NCBI RefSeq assembly: GCF_943371865.1
Contig: NZ_CALRWL010000025.1
Coordinates: 1 to 64,000 of the forward strand
Reading direction: 5' to 3'
Source: Azorhizobium sp943371865
Lineage (GTDB): Bacteria; Pseudomonadota; Alphaproteobacteria; Rhizobiales; Xanthobacteraceae
Length of the DNA stretch: 64,000 bases
Below are positions 16,845-26,077 of this stretch, one piece after another. The translations under genes were made by a program, and so were the position numbers. Every line of letters starts with the position of its first letter. Position 1 is the first letter of the stretch. The notes under the pieces are model-generated. The model searched no databases. It was not told the DNA's origin and was given only the letters and a program-made list of their open reading frames with translations.

Positions 16845-17800
16845 CGGCACCTGGCGACGCGGCGGCGTCGAGAGCGTGCTCACCGATGGCGAATTGCGCC
16901 GTCCTTCCTCGGTCTTTCGCGATTGGGTCACTCGCCGATGGCGATGGGCCATTCAAGCCTGCTCCGGGCCGCTATCACCTCTACGTCTCGCTCGCCTGTC
17001 CCTAGGCGCACCGCACCCTCATCATGCGCAACCTGAAAGGGCTCGGCGATCTGGTGGGCGTTTCCGTCGTTCATTGGCATATGGGCGACGATGGCTGGAC
17101 CTTCGATGAAGGCGCCGGGGTAATCCCCGACGGGGTCAACGGGGCGAGGTTCCTGCACGAGATTTACACGCTGTCGGATCCGACCTGCACGTCACGTGTG
17201 ACCGTGCCGGTGCTGTGGGACAAGGCGACCCGAAGGATCGTCTCGAACGAGTCCACGGACATCCTGTGCATGTTTAATACCGCCTTTGACGGCCGCGGCG
17301 CGGCTGCCGGCGACCATTACCCCGCTGCTCATCGCGATGAGATCGACGCCATCAATACGCGTGTGTACGCGACCCTGAACAACGGTGTGTATCGCTCCGG
17401 CTTCGCGACGACGCAGGGCGCCTATGAAGCGGCTGTCGAAGAGGTGTTTCAGACGCTCGACTGGCTGGAACTGCGTCTGGCGCGCCAACGCTGCCTTGTC
17501 GGCGATCGATTGACCGAGGCTGACATTCGGCTGTTCACGACCCTCGTGCGATTTAACGTGGTCTATCATGGACACTTCAAGTGCAACCGCCGGATGCTGA
17601 CCGAATATCCGGCCCTCTGGGCCTATACGCGAGGCCTGTATCAACATCCGGCCATCCGACCGACGGTCGATCTCCCTCACATCAAGGCGCACTATTACGG
17701 TAGCCACGCATGGCTCAATCCAAGCGGCATCATACCCGTCGGCCCTGATCGCGATTTCGAACGGACCTCGGACCGTTCAAACCTTGCCGAAGGGCGATAG
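16828..17800 (+). pseudogene. Glutathionyl-hydroquinone reductase (YqjG/PcpF type), broken
   Basis: The translation follows the xenobiotic glutathione-transferase family (YqjG/ECM4) from MGALINGTWRRGG to NPSGIIPVGP, about 320 residues, but in two frames. A +1 frameshift lies near 16927 (WVT continues as ADGDGPFKPAPGRYHLYVSL in another frame). In that second frame the active-site motif CPWAHRT reads C-P-stop-A-H-R-T, because the Trp codon is TAG (17003-17005). From 17024 to the stop the frame is open (258 codons). The catalytic Cys lies upstream of the stop, so no active enzyme is expected without readthrough. Family members reduce glutathionyl-hydroquinones, matching the azoreductase neighbours. 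Confidence 0.85.
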
Positions 17801-17869
17801 CCGCGTCTGACTCTCTCGGCAGACGAGGTTCCCCGGTCAAACTCGGGGGTGATGGCTCGGTCGCGGCGG

Positions 17870-17962
17870 TTCGCCCCGCTCTCCAGCCTCTTGAAGGCCA
17901 TCGGCATTGATAGTGCTCACCGGCGTCATCGTCTCGGCCTGCATACACGCCACCGGTGTCTA
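17870..17962 (+). pseudogene. Fragment of an isochorismatase-family hydrolase gene
   Basis: Encodes APLSSLLKAIGID, then after a frameshift LTGVIVSACIHATGV and a stop. This is the catalytic-Cys region of cysteine hydrolases. It matches the hydrolase at 50799-51489 (TPLSSLLKAIGVDTVVLTGV, then TASACVRHST); 34 of 37 bases agree between 17876 and 51222 onward. Only about 30 codons survive. Elsewhere 17801-18346 holds only the IS66 tail. Confidence 0.65.
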
Positions 17963-18103
17963 ACGCGCTCAGTCTTGAGCGCGTCTATATCCAAGCAAAC
18001 GGCGAAAGTTGGCCCTGCTTTCACCTACTGAAGCCCGAGTGTCTAATGCTGGTCTCCGGCTACAGCGTTGAGCTGCGCCCCCGCATCATCGTAAGCGTCG
18101 TCG

Positions 18104-18265
18104 TCAGGCCACTTTGCTGAGGGCGGGCTGTGCTGGGTAGACCCATGGAATGAGGTCGTCGATCCGGCTGCTGGGGTGGCCGTTGAAGATGCGATTAATG
18201 ACGTCAGCGAGGTAGACCCGCGGTTTGGTGCCGTTGAGCTTGCAGGTCTCGACGAGCGAGGCGAC
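18104..18265 (-). mobile_element. IS66-family transposase C-terminal fragment
   Basis: Minus-strand translation gives 53 codons ending at a TGA: LVETCKLNGTKPRVYLADVI, then RIDDLIPWVY and the terminal residues. The pattern LIETCKLNGVDP.AWL.DVL..I..HP..RI..LLPW is the C terminus of IS66 TnpC. The rest of the element is absent. Confidence 0.8.
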
Positions 18266-18346
18266 GACAGGCCAGCGCGAAGCCGATGGCGCCCGCGACC
18301 AGCAGGGCTGGCAATGGACGGTGCACCGACTGAAAGCGCGACGACG

Positions 18347-19063
18347 TCAGGGCGCGAGATACAGCGTCAAACGGGCCGCGGCATTCTCCAGGTGGGTGAT
18401 GGCGGCGGCCTGGGCCAATACAGCGTCACCCGCGGCCACGGCGTCGAAAATCGCCTGATGCTCGCGCTGAACGGCCTCGGTCAAGCCCTGCATGCGCGCG
18501 GTATTCGACCGGGCGGCGCGGATGAAGGTGCGCACCCGCCGGTCGAGAAAATCTGACAGATCCCGGAAGAACGGATTGCCGGTGGCCTCGACGATGGCGC
18601 GATGAAAGGCAACGTCCTCGTCCACACCGGGGTCGCCGCGGTCGATGGCCGCCTGCATGGCATCAAGCTGGGCCTGGATTTGCTGAAGATCATGCACCGA
18701 GCGGCGCACCGCGGCATGGGCGGTGGCGGTGGATTCCACGGCCATCAGCAGTTCCACGATGTGACGGATCTCGTCGGCATTATGAAAATCGGTGATGTCG
18801 ATGCGAAAGGTCGAAGCGGCGCTCGGCTCCGCCACGAAGGCCCCGGCCCCCTGCCGTGTCAGCACGAGCCCGTCGTGCTTAAGGCGGCCCACGGCCTCCC
18901 GCACGATGGGGCGGGAAACGCCATAAGTTCCGGCAATCTGCTGCTCGGTCGGGAGCCGCTCGCCGGGACGCAACCGTCCCGAAGAGATTTCTTCGCGCAA
19001 ACGCTGCGCCAGGGTGTCCGCCAGCGAAGGACCGCGTCCGATGATGTCGTAGGTCCTGGTCAT
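18347..19063 (-). CDS. GntR-family regulator, FadR/FCD subfamily
   Basis: A 238-aa protein. The N-terminal GntR winged helix reads LRPGERLPTEQQIAGTYGVS then RPIVREAVGRLKHDGLVLTR. The C-terminal FCD domain carries the metal-ligand pattern (D..FH...V.A..N near 155-170, then H residues at the end: QREHQAIFDAV, AITHLENA). The start at 19063 has GGAG about 8 nt upstream. It lies downstream of two SDRs and a quinone oxidoreductase on the same strand and probably controls the catabolic cluster, perhaps through the site at 21884-21894. Confidence 0.88.
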   Translation of the reverse strand: MTRTYDIIGRGPSLADTLAQRLREEISSGRLRPGERLPTEQQIAGTYGVSRPIVREAVGRLKHDGLVLTRQGAGAFVAEPSAASTFRIDITDFHNADEIRHIVELLMAVESTATAHAAVRRSVHDLQQIQAQLDAMQAAIDRGDPGVDEDVAFHRAIVEATGNPFFRDLSDFLDRRVRTFIRAARSNTARMQGLTEAVQREHQAIFDAVAAGDAVLAQAAAITHLENAAARLTLYLAP

Positions 19064-19255
19064 ACTCTTCACTCCAGATCGCTCAGTGCGCTGAGCGCCG
19101 GCGGCAATTGCAACGGAACCGCTTGCACGCGTCCATCACAACGGAACGTCCGTCGCGCCTGCAAGGGAGGGAGCGGGATTGACCTCCCGGCAGCCTCAGA
19201 ACGAAGGCACCGGATCCCAGATCCCGATCCATTTAAGATGGAGAGCGCCTCCCTC

Positions 19256-19996
19256 TCAACTTGCAATATAAAGGCCCCCATTGACGTGCATCGTCTCGCC
19301 AGTGACGAAACCGGCCCAATCGGAGCACAGGAAAGCCACCACGCGGGCGATTTCCTCAACGGTCCCGAGGCGCTTCATGGGTGTCTGGTCCAGTAACGTC
19401 GCGCCTTTGGCATCCATCAGGCCACGCACCATGGGCGTGTCGATCAATCCCGGAGAGACAGCATTGACCCGCACGCGCGGCGCAAGCTCGATGGCCAGCG
19501 ACCGCGAGAAAGCGAGCACCGCCCCCTTGGCGGCGGAATAGTCCGCATGGGCAAAGCTGCCGCGATGCCCGGCCATGGAGGCGAGGTTGACGATGGCCGC
19601 CCCGTCTGCAAACAGCGGGATCGCACGCCGACAGGTGTAGAACACGCCATCGAGATTGACCGCGATGCCTTTGCGCCAATGCGCATCGTCCATCTCCGCC
19701 ACCTGCCGCGCCCGATAGAGTCCGGCGGATGTGACGAGGAAATCCAGCGCACCGAACCGATCTTTGACAACCGCAAGCGCGCGGTCGGCATGGTCGGGAT
19801 CGGCGGCATCCTGGCGCGTGGCCACGACACGCGCGCCGCTCGGGTCCAAGCTGCGGGCGAACGCCTCGACACCTTCGGCATCGAGATCGGTGAGCACGCA
19901 ATTGGCCCCGAGGTCAAAAAATGTCTGCGCCACTGCCCGCGAGATCCCGCCATTGGCGCCGGTCAGAAACAGTGTTTTTCCGGTGAAGTCGAACAT
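19256..19996 (-). CDS. Short-chain dehydrogenase/reductase (SDR)
   Basis: A 246-aa classical SDR. Cofactor motif TGANGGIS (about 13-20; the third Gly of TGxxxGIG is Ser), catalytic Ser in NLASMAGHRG, YxxxK in DYSAAKGAV, and the C-terminal NGGLYIAS. Asp at the end of strand two (TDLD) favours NAD(H). It is the third gene of a minus-strand unit with another SDR and a quinone oxidoreductase, likely oxidising a hydroxyl intermediate. Substrate unknown. Confidence 0.88.
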   Translation of the reverse strand: MFDFTGKTLFLTGANGGISRAVAQTFFDLGANCVLTDLDAEGVEAFARSLDPSGARVVATRQDAADPDHADRALAVVKDRFGALDFLVTSAGLYRARQVAEMDDAHWRKGIAVNLDGVFYTCRRAIPLFADGAAIVNLASMAGHRGSFAHADYSAAKGAVLAFSRSLAIELAPRVRVNAVSPGLIDTPMVRGLMDAKGATLLDQTPMKRLGTVEEIARVVAFLCSDWAGFVTGETMHVNGGLYIAS

Positions 19997-20029
19997 CTGA
20001 AGACGATCCGTCTGTGAAGCGCTGGTGAA

Positions 20030-20812
20030 TCAGGTCATCAGCCAGCCGCCAGCCACATCCACCACCTGCCCGGTAACGAAACCCGCCGCCTCCGAGGTGA
20101 GGAACAGACACGTGCCGGCAACATCCTCGGGCGACCCGAGTCGGCGCAGAGGCGTCGCCATGCGGGCGGCCTCATTGGCCTCGGGTGGGGTGCCGCGCAT
20201 GAGCGGCGTGTCGATGCGGCCCGGTGCGAGCGCATTCACCGTGATGCCCAGCGGCCCAAGTTCGCCCGCCAGATGCTTGGTGATGCCGATGAGCGCCGCT
20301 TTGGAGGCGGCATAATGCACGGCGACGATGTCGCAATATGTGCGGCCGGCGACCGAGGATACATTGACGATGCGCCCACGCCCAAGATCGCGCATGCCCG
20401 GCAGGACCGCTCGGCTGCAATTGAAGGCGCCGGTGAGATTGACGTCGATCACCCGCCGCCATTCTGCGGGATCCATGGCGAAAGCGTCCACGCGGCGCTT
20501 GTCGGCGCCGCTCTTGGGCGAAATGCCGGCATTGTTCACCAGCACGTCGATGGGGCCGAGGGCAGACGCGGCGATTGCGATGGCGGCGGCAACCGCATCG
20601 TAATCCGCCACATCCGCCGACACCCCCACCGCATTGACGCCGCGCGCCTTAGCGGAGTCTGCGGCATCCTGCGCCAGGGCCGGATCTTGGTCGAGATAGG
20701 CGACGGCCGCGCCTGCATCGGCATGGGCATCGGCCATGGCACGGCCGATGCCACGGCCGGAGCCCGTGACGAGAATCACACGCCCGCGATGGGTGCCTTG
20801 CGGTCCGCTCAT
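20030..20812 (-). CDS. Short-chain dehydrogenase/reductase (SDR)
   Basis: A 260-aa classical SDR: TGSGRGIGRAMA (cofactor), NNAGIS (about 91-96), NVSSVAG with the catalytic Ser, and YAASKAAL (YxxxK). The end VVDVAGGWLMT is typical. Asp in YLDQDP after strand two favours NAD. Its start overlaps the stop of the quinone oxidoreductase by 4 nt and the next SDR follows 33 nt later, so the three are one transcript. Confidence 0.88.
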   Translation of the reverse strand: MSGPQGTHRGRVILVTGSGRGIGRAMADAHADAGAAVAYLDQDPALAQDAADSAKARGVNAVGVSADVADYDAVAAAIAIAASALGPIDVLVNNAGISPKSGADKRRVDAFAMDPAEWRRVIDVNLTGAFNCSRAVLPGMRDLGRGRIVNVSSVAGRTYCDIVAVHYAASKAALIGITKHLAGELGPLGITVNALAPGRIDTPLMRGTPPEANEAARMATPLRRLGSPEDVAGTCLFLTSEAAGFVTGQVVDVAGGWLMT

Positions 20813-21819
20813 TTGCCCGTCTCCAGCATGATCTTTCCGGAATGGGCACTTGATTCCATCAAGGCGTGGGCAGCTTGCGCTTGCTCAAGCGGGAAGGTCG
20901 CATGAATCACAGGGCGTACAGTGCCCGTATCCAGAAGCGGCCACACGTCGCGTCGCAGATGGTCGGCGATGGCTGCCTTCAGCGCCACGGACCGCGCGCG
21001 CAGGGTCGAGCCGGTGATGGTCAGCCGCCGCAACATGACGGGCATCAGATCGATATCCACCCGGCTCGGCTGCAGGAACGCGATCTGGACCAGACGACCC
21101 TCCAGCGCAAGCGCGGCGAGGTTGCGGGCGATATAGGGGCCACCCACCATATCGAGGATCACATCCACGCCCTTGCCGTCGGTGAGGCGCTTGACCTCGG
21201 CGACAAAATCCTCGGCGCGATAATTGATGGCCGCATCCGCACCCAGGCTGGTGCAGAAATCGCATTTGTCCTGCGATCCGGCGGTGGCGAACACCGTCGC
21301 GCCCGCATGCTTGGCGAGCTGGATGGCCGTGGAGCCGATGCCGCTCGATCCGCCATGGACGAGGATGGTCTCCCCGGCGACCAAGCGGCCGCGGGTAAAG
21401 ATGTTGTCGTAAACGGTGTAATAATTTTCCGGCAATCCGGCGGCTTCGAGAACGGAAAGCGGCTTCGGCACCGGCAGGCAAAGCGGTGCCTCAGCGACGC
21501 AATATTCCGCATAGCCGCCGCTGATCACCAGGGCGCAGACCTCATCGCCGAGCTTCGGCGTGGTCACGCCCTCGCCCGTGGCGACCACCCGTCCGCCGAT
21601 TTCCAGGCCGGGAATATCGGTGGCACCGGGGGGCGGCGGATAGCCGCCAGCGCGCTGCAGACAATCGGGACGGTTGACCCCTGCGGCGACTACTTCCACC
21701 AGCACCTGGCCGGGACCCGGCACCGGGACAGGCGCAGTCTCGATACGGATGACGTCTGGACCGCCCGACCCTTCGAAGCGGATCTGGCGCATGGATGTGG
21801 GCAAATCTGACATCGGCAT
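20809..21819 (-). CDS. NADPH:quinone oxidoreductase, zinc-free MDR family
   Basis: A 336-aa medium-chain dehydrogenase/reductase of the QOR/PIG3 type: MRQIRFEGSGGPDVIRIETA at the N terminus, GVNRPDCLQRAGGYPPPPGA (family signature) and GGSSGIGSTAIQLAKHAGA (NADPH loop). Zinc-ligand cysteines are absent, as usual for this branch. AGGAGG lies immediately before the ATG at 21819 (an in-frame ATG at 21813 is possible). It is divergent from the importer operon and heads the SDR-SDR unit. Confidence 0.88.
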   Translation of the reverse strand: MPMSDLPTSMRQIRFEGSGGPDVIRIETAPVPVPGPGQVLVEVVAAGVNRPDCLQRAGGYPPPPGATDIPGLEIGGRVVATGEGVTTPKLGDEVCALVISGGYAEYCVAEAPLCLPVPKPLSVLEAAGLPENYYTVYDNIFTRGRLVAGETILVHGGSSGIGSTAIQLAKHAGATVFATAGSQDKCDFCTSLGADAAINYRAEDFVAEVKRLTDGKGVDVILDMVGGPYIARNLAALALEGRLVQIAFLQPSRVDIDLMPVMLRRLTITGSTLRARSVALKAAIADHLRRDVWPLLDTGTVRPVIHATFPLEQAQAAHALMESSAHSGKIMLETGK

Positions 21820-21883
21820 ATTTCCTCCGCGCGGCTCTTAATCGGTTGGCCGCAATTGGTGCCGGACGCTAACAATTTTCCAC

Positions 21884-21894
21884 TTGTCAGGCAA
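21884..21894. promoter_or_regulatory. Candidate FCD-GntR operator between divergent operons
   Basis: TTGTCAGGCAA differs by one base from the palindrome TTGTCAGACAA. Sites of the form TTGT-(N)2-3-ACAA are typical of FCD-type GntR regulators, two of which flank this cluster. It lies in the shared region between the quinone oxidoreductase and the importer. Confidence 0.35.
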
Positions 21895-21979
21895 CTTGGT
21901 TATCTGCAAAGCTAGAGGAAAGGTCGCTCTTGAGCGGCCGCTGATGTCGTCGGTCTACGGCGCGTTCATGGAGGAAATG

Positions 21980-23212
21980 ATGAGGAAAATTGCGCGGGCA
22001 GCGCTGGCTGCCGCTATGCTTCTGGGCGCGACGCCGCTCGTTGGGATCACGCCCGCCGCCGCCCAGCAGGTCATCAAATTTGGCGCGCTCTATCCGTTCT
22101 CCGGCGGCCTCGCTCTGCTCGGTGACGAAAGCTTCCGGGGCCTGGAAATCGCCGTCGAGGAGCGCAATGCCGCCGGCGGCATCAATGGCAAGTCCATCAC
22201 CCTCATCAAGGGCGATGCGGTGGACCCCAACCAGGCCGTGGGCGAAGCCCGTCGCCTGACCTCGGTCGATAATGTCTCTGCCATCTTCGGCACCTACTCC
22301 TCATCCCTGTCGCTTGCGGCGACACAAGTGGCAGAATTGGCCGGCGTGCCCTATTTCGAACTCGGCGCGGTCTCTGATCCGATTACTGAGCGCGGCTTCA
22401 AGAACGTTTTCCGCACCAATGCGACCGCCAAGGACTTCTCGGTGCGCATGGTCGATTCGATCTCCGATGCGATCGCCCCGGCCCTCGGCAAGAAGCCGGA
22501 AGAGCTGAAAATCGGCATCATTTATGAGGACTCCCTCTACGGCCAGACCATGTCCGGCTATCAGAAGTCCCGCGCCGCTGAAAAGAAGCTGAATGTCGTC
22601 GAGGCAATGGCCTATTCTGCCAAGTCCGTTGACCTCACCCCTGTCATCCTGCGCCTCAAGAGCGCCGGCGTGGATGTGGTGCTGCAAACCTCCTACCAGA
22701 ACGACACCGTGCTGTTCTTCCGCCAGATGAAGGATCAGGGCTTTAAGCCCAAAGCGGTGATCGGTGCCGGCGGCGGCTATTCCACGCGAGACACGGTCGT
22801 GGCGGTCGGCCCCGAGAATATGGAAGGCGCGCTGGACGTAGATTTCACACAGTATCACACCAACCCGAAGGCGGCTCCGGGTATCGAACAGTTCGTGACA
22901 AAGTATAAGGCAAAATACAATACCAATCCCCGCTCCGGGCACAGCCTCGCCAACTACATGGGCGCGAAGGTGTTCTTCGACGCCATCGCCGCCGCCAAGG
23001 ACCTGACGGCGGAGAACGTCCGCGCCCAGGTGATGAAGGTCGACCTGCCCATCGGCAGCACGGCGACCGGCTGGGGCGCCAAGTTCTCCGAGAACGGCCA
23101 GAACACCCGCGCCCTTCCCTTCCTGATGCAGTGGCAGGGCGGCGAACTCGTCACCGTGTTCCCCGAAGAGGCCGCAGTCGCCAAGATGAAGGTCGGCGTC
23201 GGCACCAACTGA
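21980..23212 (+). CDS. ABC importer substrate-binding protein, branched-chain amino acid type
   Basis: A 410-aa periplasmic protein of the LivJ/type 1 fold. Signal peptide RKIARAALAAAMLLGATPLV with cleavage after AAA; the mature start QVIKFGALYPFSGGLALLGD is typical of the family. The second of two adjacent ATGs (21980) has the better distance from GGAGG. The family binds not only branched-chain amino acids but also aromatic acids, amides and urea; the catabolic genes next door argue for a non-amino-acid ligand. It is followed by a hairpin at 23233-23257 and then the permeases. Confidence 0.9.
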   Translation: MRKIARAALAAAMLLGATPLVGITPAAAQQVIKFGALYPFSGGLALLGDESFRGLEIAVEERNAAGGINGKSITLIKGDAVDPNQAVGEARRLTSVDNVSAIFGTYSSSLSLAATQVAELAGVPYFELGAVSDPITERGFKNVFRTNATAKDFSVRMVDSISDAIAPALGKKPEELKIGIIYEDSLYGQTMSGYQKSRAAEKKLNVVEAMAYSAKSVDLTPVILRLKSAGVDVVLQTSYQNDTVLFFRQMKDQGFKPKAVIGAGGGYSTRDTVVAVGPENMEGALDVDFTQYHTNPKAAPGIEQFVTKYKAKYNTNPRSGHSLANYMGAKVFFDAIAAAKDLTAENVRAQVMKVDLPIGSTATGWGAKFSENGQNTRALPFLMQWQGGELVTVFPEEAAVAKMKVGVGTN

Positions 23213-23232
23213 GCCTGCCGGCTTGCACCTTG

Positions 23233-23257
23233 CGGCCGCCGCCTTACGCGGCGGCCG
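23233..23257 (+). terminator. Partial terminator hairpin between binding-protein and permease genes
   Basis: Perfect 10-bp stem CGGCCGCCGC/GCGGCGGCCG with a 5-nt loop, followed by ttcttt. It lies 20 nt after the binding-protein stop and 108 nt before the permease. It probably lets only part of transcription continue, or protects the upstream mRNA, so that binding protein is made in excess. Confidence 0.65.
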
Positions 23258-23364
23258 TTCTTTCCCAACAGACGCCGTCGGCCCTCTCCTCAGGGGCGGC
23301 TGACGCTCGCCGTGCCGTAGCCCGCGGCGCTTTCCGCCCGCCCCGTCCGCCTGGAGTCCGCGCG

Positions 23365-24237
23365 ATGGACGTTTTCATTCAGCTCCTGATCAACGGCATC
23401 CTGCTCGGCAGCATGTACGCGATCATCAGCGTTGGCCTGACCCTCATATTTGGCATCGTCCGAGTGGTAAACTTCGCCCATGGCGAGTTCCTGATGGTCG
23501 GCATGTATGGTGCCTATCTGCTCGCAGCGAAATTCGGCTTGCACCCTTATGTCTCAGCGATCCCCATCGTGCTGCTGCTGTTCGCCTTCGGCGCCCTGGT
23601 GCAGCGTTTCATCATTCAGCCGCTGCTGTCCGCCGAAGAACATATCCAGATCTTCGCCACCGTCGGTCTGTCCACCGCGCTGATGAACCTCGCGCTGATG
23701 ATCTTCGGCGCCGACCTCTATTCGGTCCCCCCTTCCGTGGTTCAGCATTCCATCAATATCGGCGGCTTCACTTTGGTGATCGGCCAGATTGTGATGTTCA
23801 TCTGCGCCCTGGCGCTGGTGGCCGGTCTTCACTTGTTCATGCAGTCCACTCCGCTCGGGCGCGCCATCCGCGCCACGGCACAGAACCGCAACGCGGCACT
23901 GCTCATGGGCGTTCGCGTGGACCGCATCTATGTCATCGCCTTCGGCCTGGGTGCGGCCTGCGTCGGGCTTGCGAGCGCGCTCGTAATGCCGCTTTATCCC
24001 GTCACGCCCACGATCGGCACTTATTTCGTCCTCACCGCCTTCGTGGTTGTGGTGCTCGGCGGCATGCGCTCCATGTATGGGGCCTTTTTCGGCGCCATGA
24101 TCATCGGCGTCGTGGATAGTCTTTCGGGATATTACATCGCGCCCGACCTCAAAGAGGTCGTCTATTTCGTGATCTTCATCCTGATCTTGATCTTCAAGCC
24201 GACCGGCCTGTTCGGCCTCGGCCGCGGGACGGAGTGA
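23365..24237 (+). CDS. ABC importer permease, LivH type
   Basis: A 290-aa membrane protein with about eight helices; FIQLLINGILLGSMYAIISV at the N terminus, then GLTLIFGIVRVVNFAHGEFL, the LivH signature. The loop SPTLGRAIRATAQNRNAALL-like segment near 160-185 is the coupling region to the ATPases. Start at 23365 with GGAG 8 nt upstream; a longer upstream reading is not used because it lacks sequence resembling the family. Partner of the LivM-LivG fusion. Confidence 0.9.
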   Translation: MDVFIQLLINGILLGSMYAIISVGLTLIFGIVRVVNFAHGEFLMVGMYGAYLLAAKFGLHPYVSAIPIVLLLFAFGALVQRFIIQPLLSAEEHIQIFATVGLSTALMNLALMIFGADLYSVPPSVVQHSINIGGFTLVIGQIVMFICALALVAGLHLFMQSTPLGRAIRATAQNRNAALLMGVRVDRIYVIAFGLGAACVGLASALVMPLYPVTPTIGTYFVLTAFVVVVLGGMRSMYGAFFGAMIIGVVDSLSGYYIAPDLKEVVYFVIFILILIFKPTGLFGLGRGTE

Positions 24238-24241
24238 GCCC

Positions 24242-26077
24242 ATGACCGTGAAAGCCACCTCCGCCCCTTCCGTGCAGCCGAAAGGCCCCGGCCTTCTCAC
24301 CGCGCTCACCAATCCGCGCGTCTATTGTTCCCTGATCGCGCTGGCCTTGTTGTTGATCATTCCGATGGTCTCCGGCTCGCCCTTCGTGGTGCATGTGTTC
24401 GTGACCATCTGCGTGTTCGCCGCACTGTCCACGGCCTGGAATATCGTCGGCGGCTATGCCGGCCAGCTGTCGCTCGGCCACATGGTGTTCTATGGCATCG
24501 GCGGCTACACGACCGCCCTGCTGATCTCCCATTTCGGCCTGTCGCCGTGGTTCGGCATGTGCGTCGGCGCTGTGCTCGCCGCCGTCGTCGGATTGGCCAT
24601 CGGCTATCCCTGCTTCCGCCTGCGTGGTCCGTTCTTCTCGCTCGCCACCATCGCGTTTTTGGAAGTAGTGCGTCTGCTCGCCATCCATTTCCATGAAGTC
24701 ACCGGGGGGTCGGCGGGCCTGATCGTGCCGCTGAAGCTCGGCTGGGCGTGGATGATCTTCCGCGACAAGATGAATTATCTCTACATCGCCTTCGGCCTGC
24801 TGCTGCTGTGCGTCGTAGTGTCTTACCTGATCCGCAACTCGCGCCTCGGATTTTATCTTACCGCCGTGCGCGAGCGTGATCCGGCGGCTCTGGCGGCGGG
24901 CGTTAACAACAATGCGGTGAAGTTGCAGGCAATCGCCATATCGGCGGCTCTGACGGCCCTCGTTGGCGCCTTCCACGCCATGTACATGACGTTCCTGGAA
25001 CCGGCGACGATGTTCTCGCTGGCCACGTCCATCGAGATCGCCATGTTCTCACTCATCGGCGGCCTCGGCACCGTGGCGGGCCCTCTGCTGGGCACGGTGC
25101 TTGTCGTGCCGCTGGCGGAACTCGCCCGTGGCTGGCTCGGCGCCTCGGCCAACGGCCTGCACGGATTTGTCTACGGCACGGTTCTGGTGATCATCACCCT
25201 GACCTTGCCCGGCGGCCTCGTCGGCACGTTCGGCAAACGGGTCGGACGCTGGATCGATGCTTTGCCGGGCGGTGGGCGTATTGTTCCGGTGCGCGAAGCG
25301 CCCGCGCTGACCGCCATCACCGGCACCGCCGGAGAGCCTGTCCTTGTTGCCAAGAATCTGGTGAAGACATTCGGCGGACTGATCGCCACCGACAATATCT
25401 CGCTCACGCTCAGGCGCGGAGAGATCCTTGGGATCATCGGTCCGAACGGGGCGGGCAAGACCACGTTCTTCAACCAGCTATCGGGCTTTCTGTGGCCCAA
25501 TTCCGGCTCGGTGGAGATCATCGGCGCGGATGGTGTGGCGGTGACGCCGAAGAGTGCGGACGGCTTCGCCCGGCGCGGCATCGGCCGCACGTTTCAGATC
25601 GTGCAGCCCTTCGGCAAGCTCACCGTTCTGGAGAATATCATGATCGGTGCCTTCCTGCGCCATCCCAAGGTGGAGGACGCCCGCGCCGCCGCCCTTAAGG
25701 TGGCGCAGATTGTCGGGCTTGACGATGTGAAGGACGTCGAGGCCGGCACCCTGCCCATCGGTGGCCTGAAGCGCCTGGAAGTCGCTCGCACGCTGGCCAC
25801 GGAACCCACCATCCTGCTACTGGACGAAGTGATGGCCGGGCAGAGCCAGGCCGACACCCAGCGCATGGTGCAGCTCATCCGCACCATTCGCGACCATGGC
25901 GTCACCGTTGTGGCCATCGAGCACAACATGCAGGCGATCATGAGCCTGTCGGATCGCATCGCGGTGATCGATTCCGGCAAGCTGATCGCGGAAGGCCCGC
26001 CGCAAGATGTGGTGCGTGACCGCCGCGTGATCGAAGCCTATCTCGGAGAGGATTACGCCGATGCTCAAGGTCTCTGA
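24242..26077 (+). CDS. Fused ABC importer permease-ATPase, LivM-LivG type
   Basis: A 611-aa two-domain protein. Residues about 1-340 are a LivM-type permease (TAWNIVGGYAGQLSLGHMVF motif). Residues about 360-605 are a LivG-type ATPase: Walker A GPNGAGKTT, the Q-loop region GRTFQIVQP, a Walker B sequence ILLLDEV and H-loop IEHN. The signature here reads IGGLKRLEVARTLA rather than LSGGQQ, as is common in LivG. LivM and LivG are separate in E. coli; fusion is a known alternative. The LivF gene starts 17 nt before its end. Confidence 0.88.
   Translation: MTVKATSAPSVQPKGPGLLTALTNPRVYCSLIALALLLIIPMVSGSPFVVHVFVTICVFAALSTAWNIVGGYAGQLSLGHMVFYGIGGYTTALLISHFGLSPWFGMCVGAVLAAVVGLAIGYPCFRLRGPFFSLATIAFLEVVRLLAIHFHEVTGGSAGLIVPLKLGWAWMIFRDKMNYLYIAFGLLLLCVVVSYLIRNSRLGFYLTAVRERDPAALAAGVNNNAVKLQAIAISAALTALVGAFHAMYMTFLEPATMFSLATSIEIAMFSLIGGLGTVAGPLLGTVLVVPLAELARGWLGASANGLHGFVYGTVLVIITLTLPGGLVGTFGKRVGRWIDALPGGGRIVPVREAPALTAITGTAGEPVLVAKNLVKTFGGLIATDNISLTLRRGEILGIIGPNGAGKTTFFNQLSGFLWPNSGSVEIIGADGVAVTPKSADGFARRGIGRTFQIVQPFGKLTVLENIMIGAFLRHPKVEDARAAALKVAQIVGLDDVKDVEAGTLPIGGLKRLEVARTLATEPTILLLDEVMAGQSQADTQRMVQLIRTIRDHGVTVVAIEHNMQAIMSLSDRIAVIDSGKLIAEGPPQDVVRDRRVIEAYLGEDYADAQGL

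Noticed and set aside
17003..17005. UAG readthrough or recoding in the hydroquinone reductase
   Set aside because: The same gene also has a frameshift, and Trp at this place is usual. Two independent lesions favour decay over recoding.
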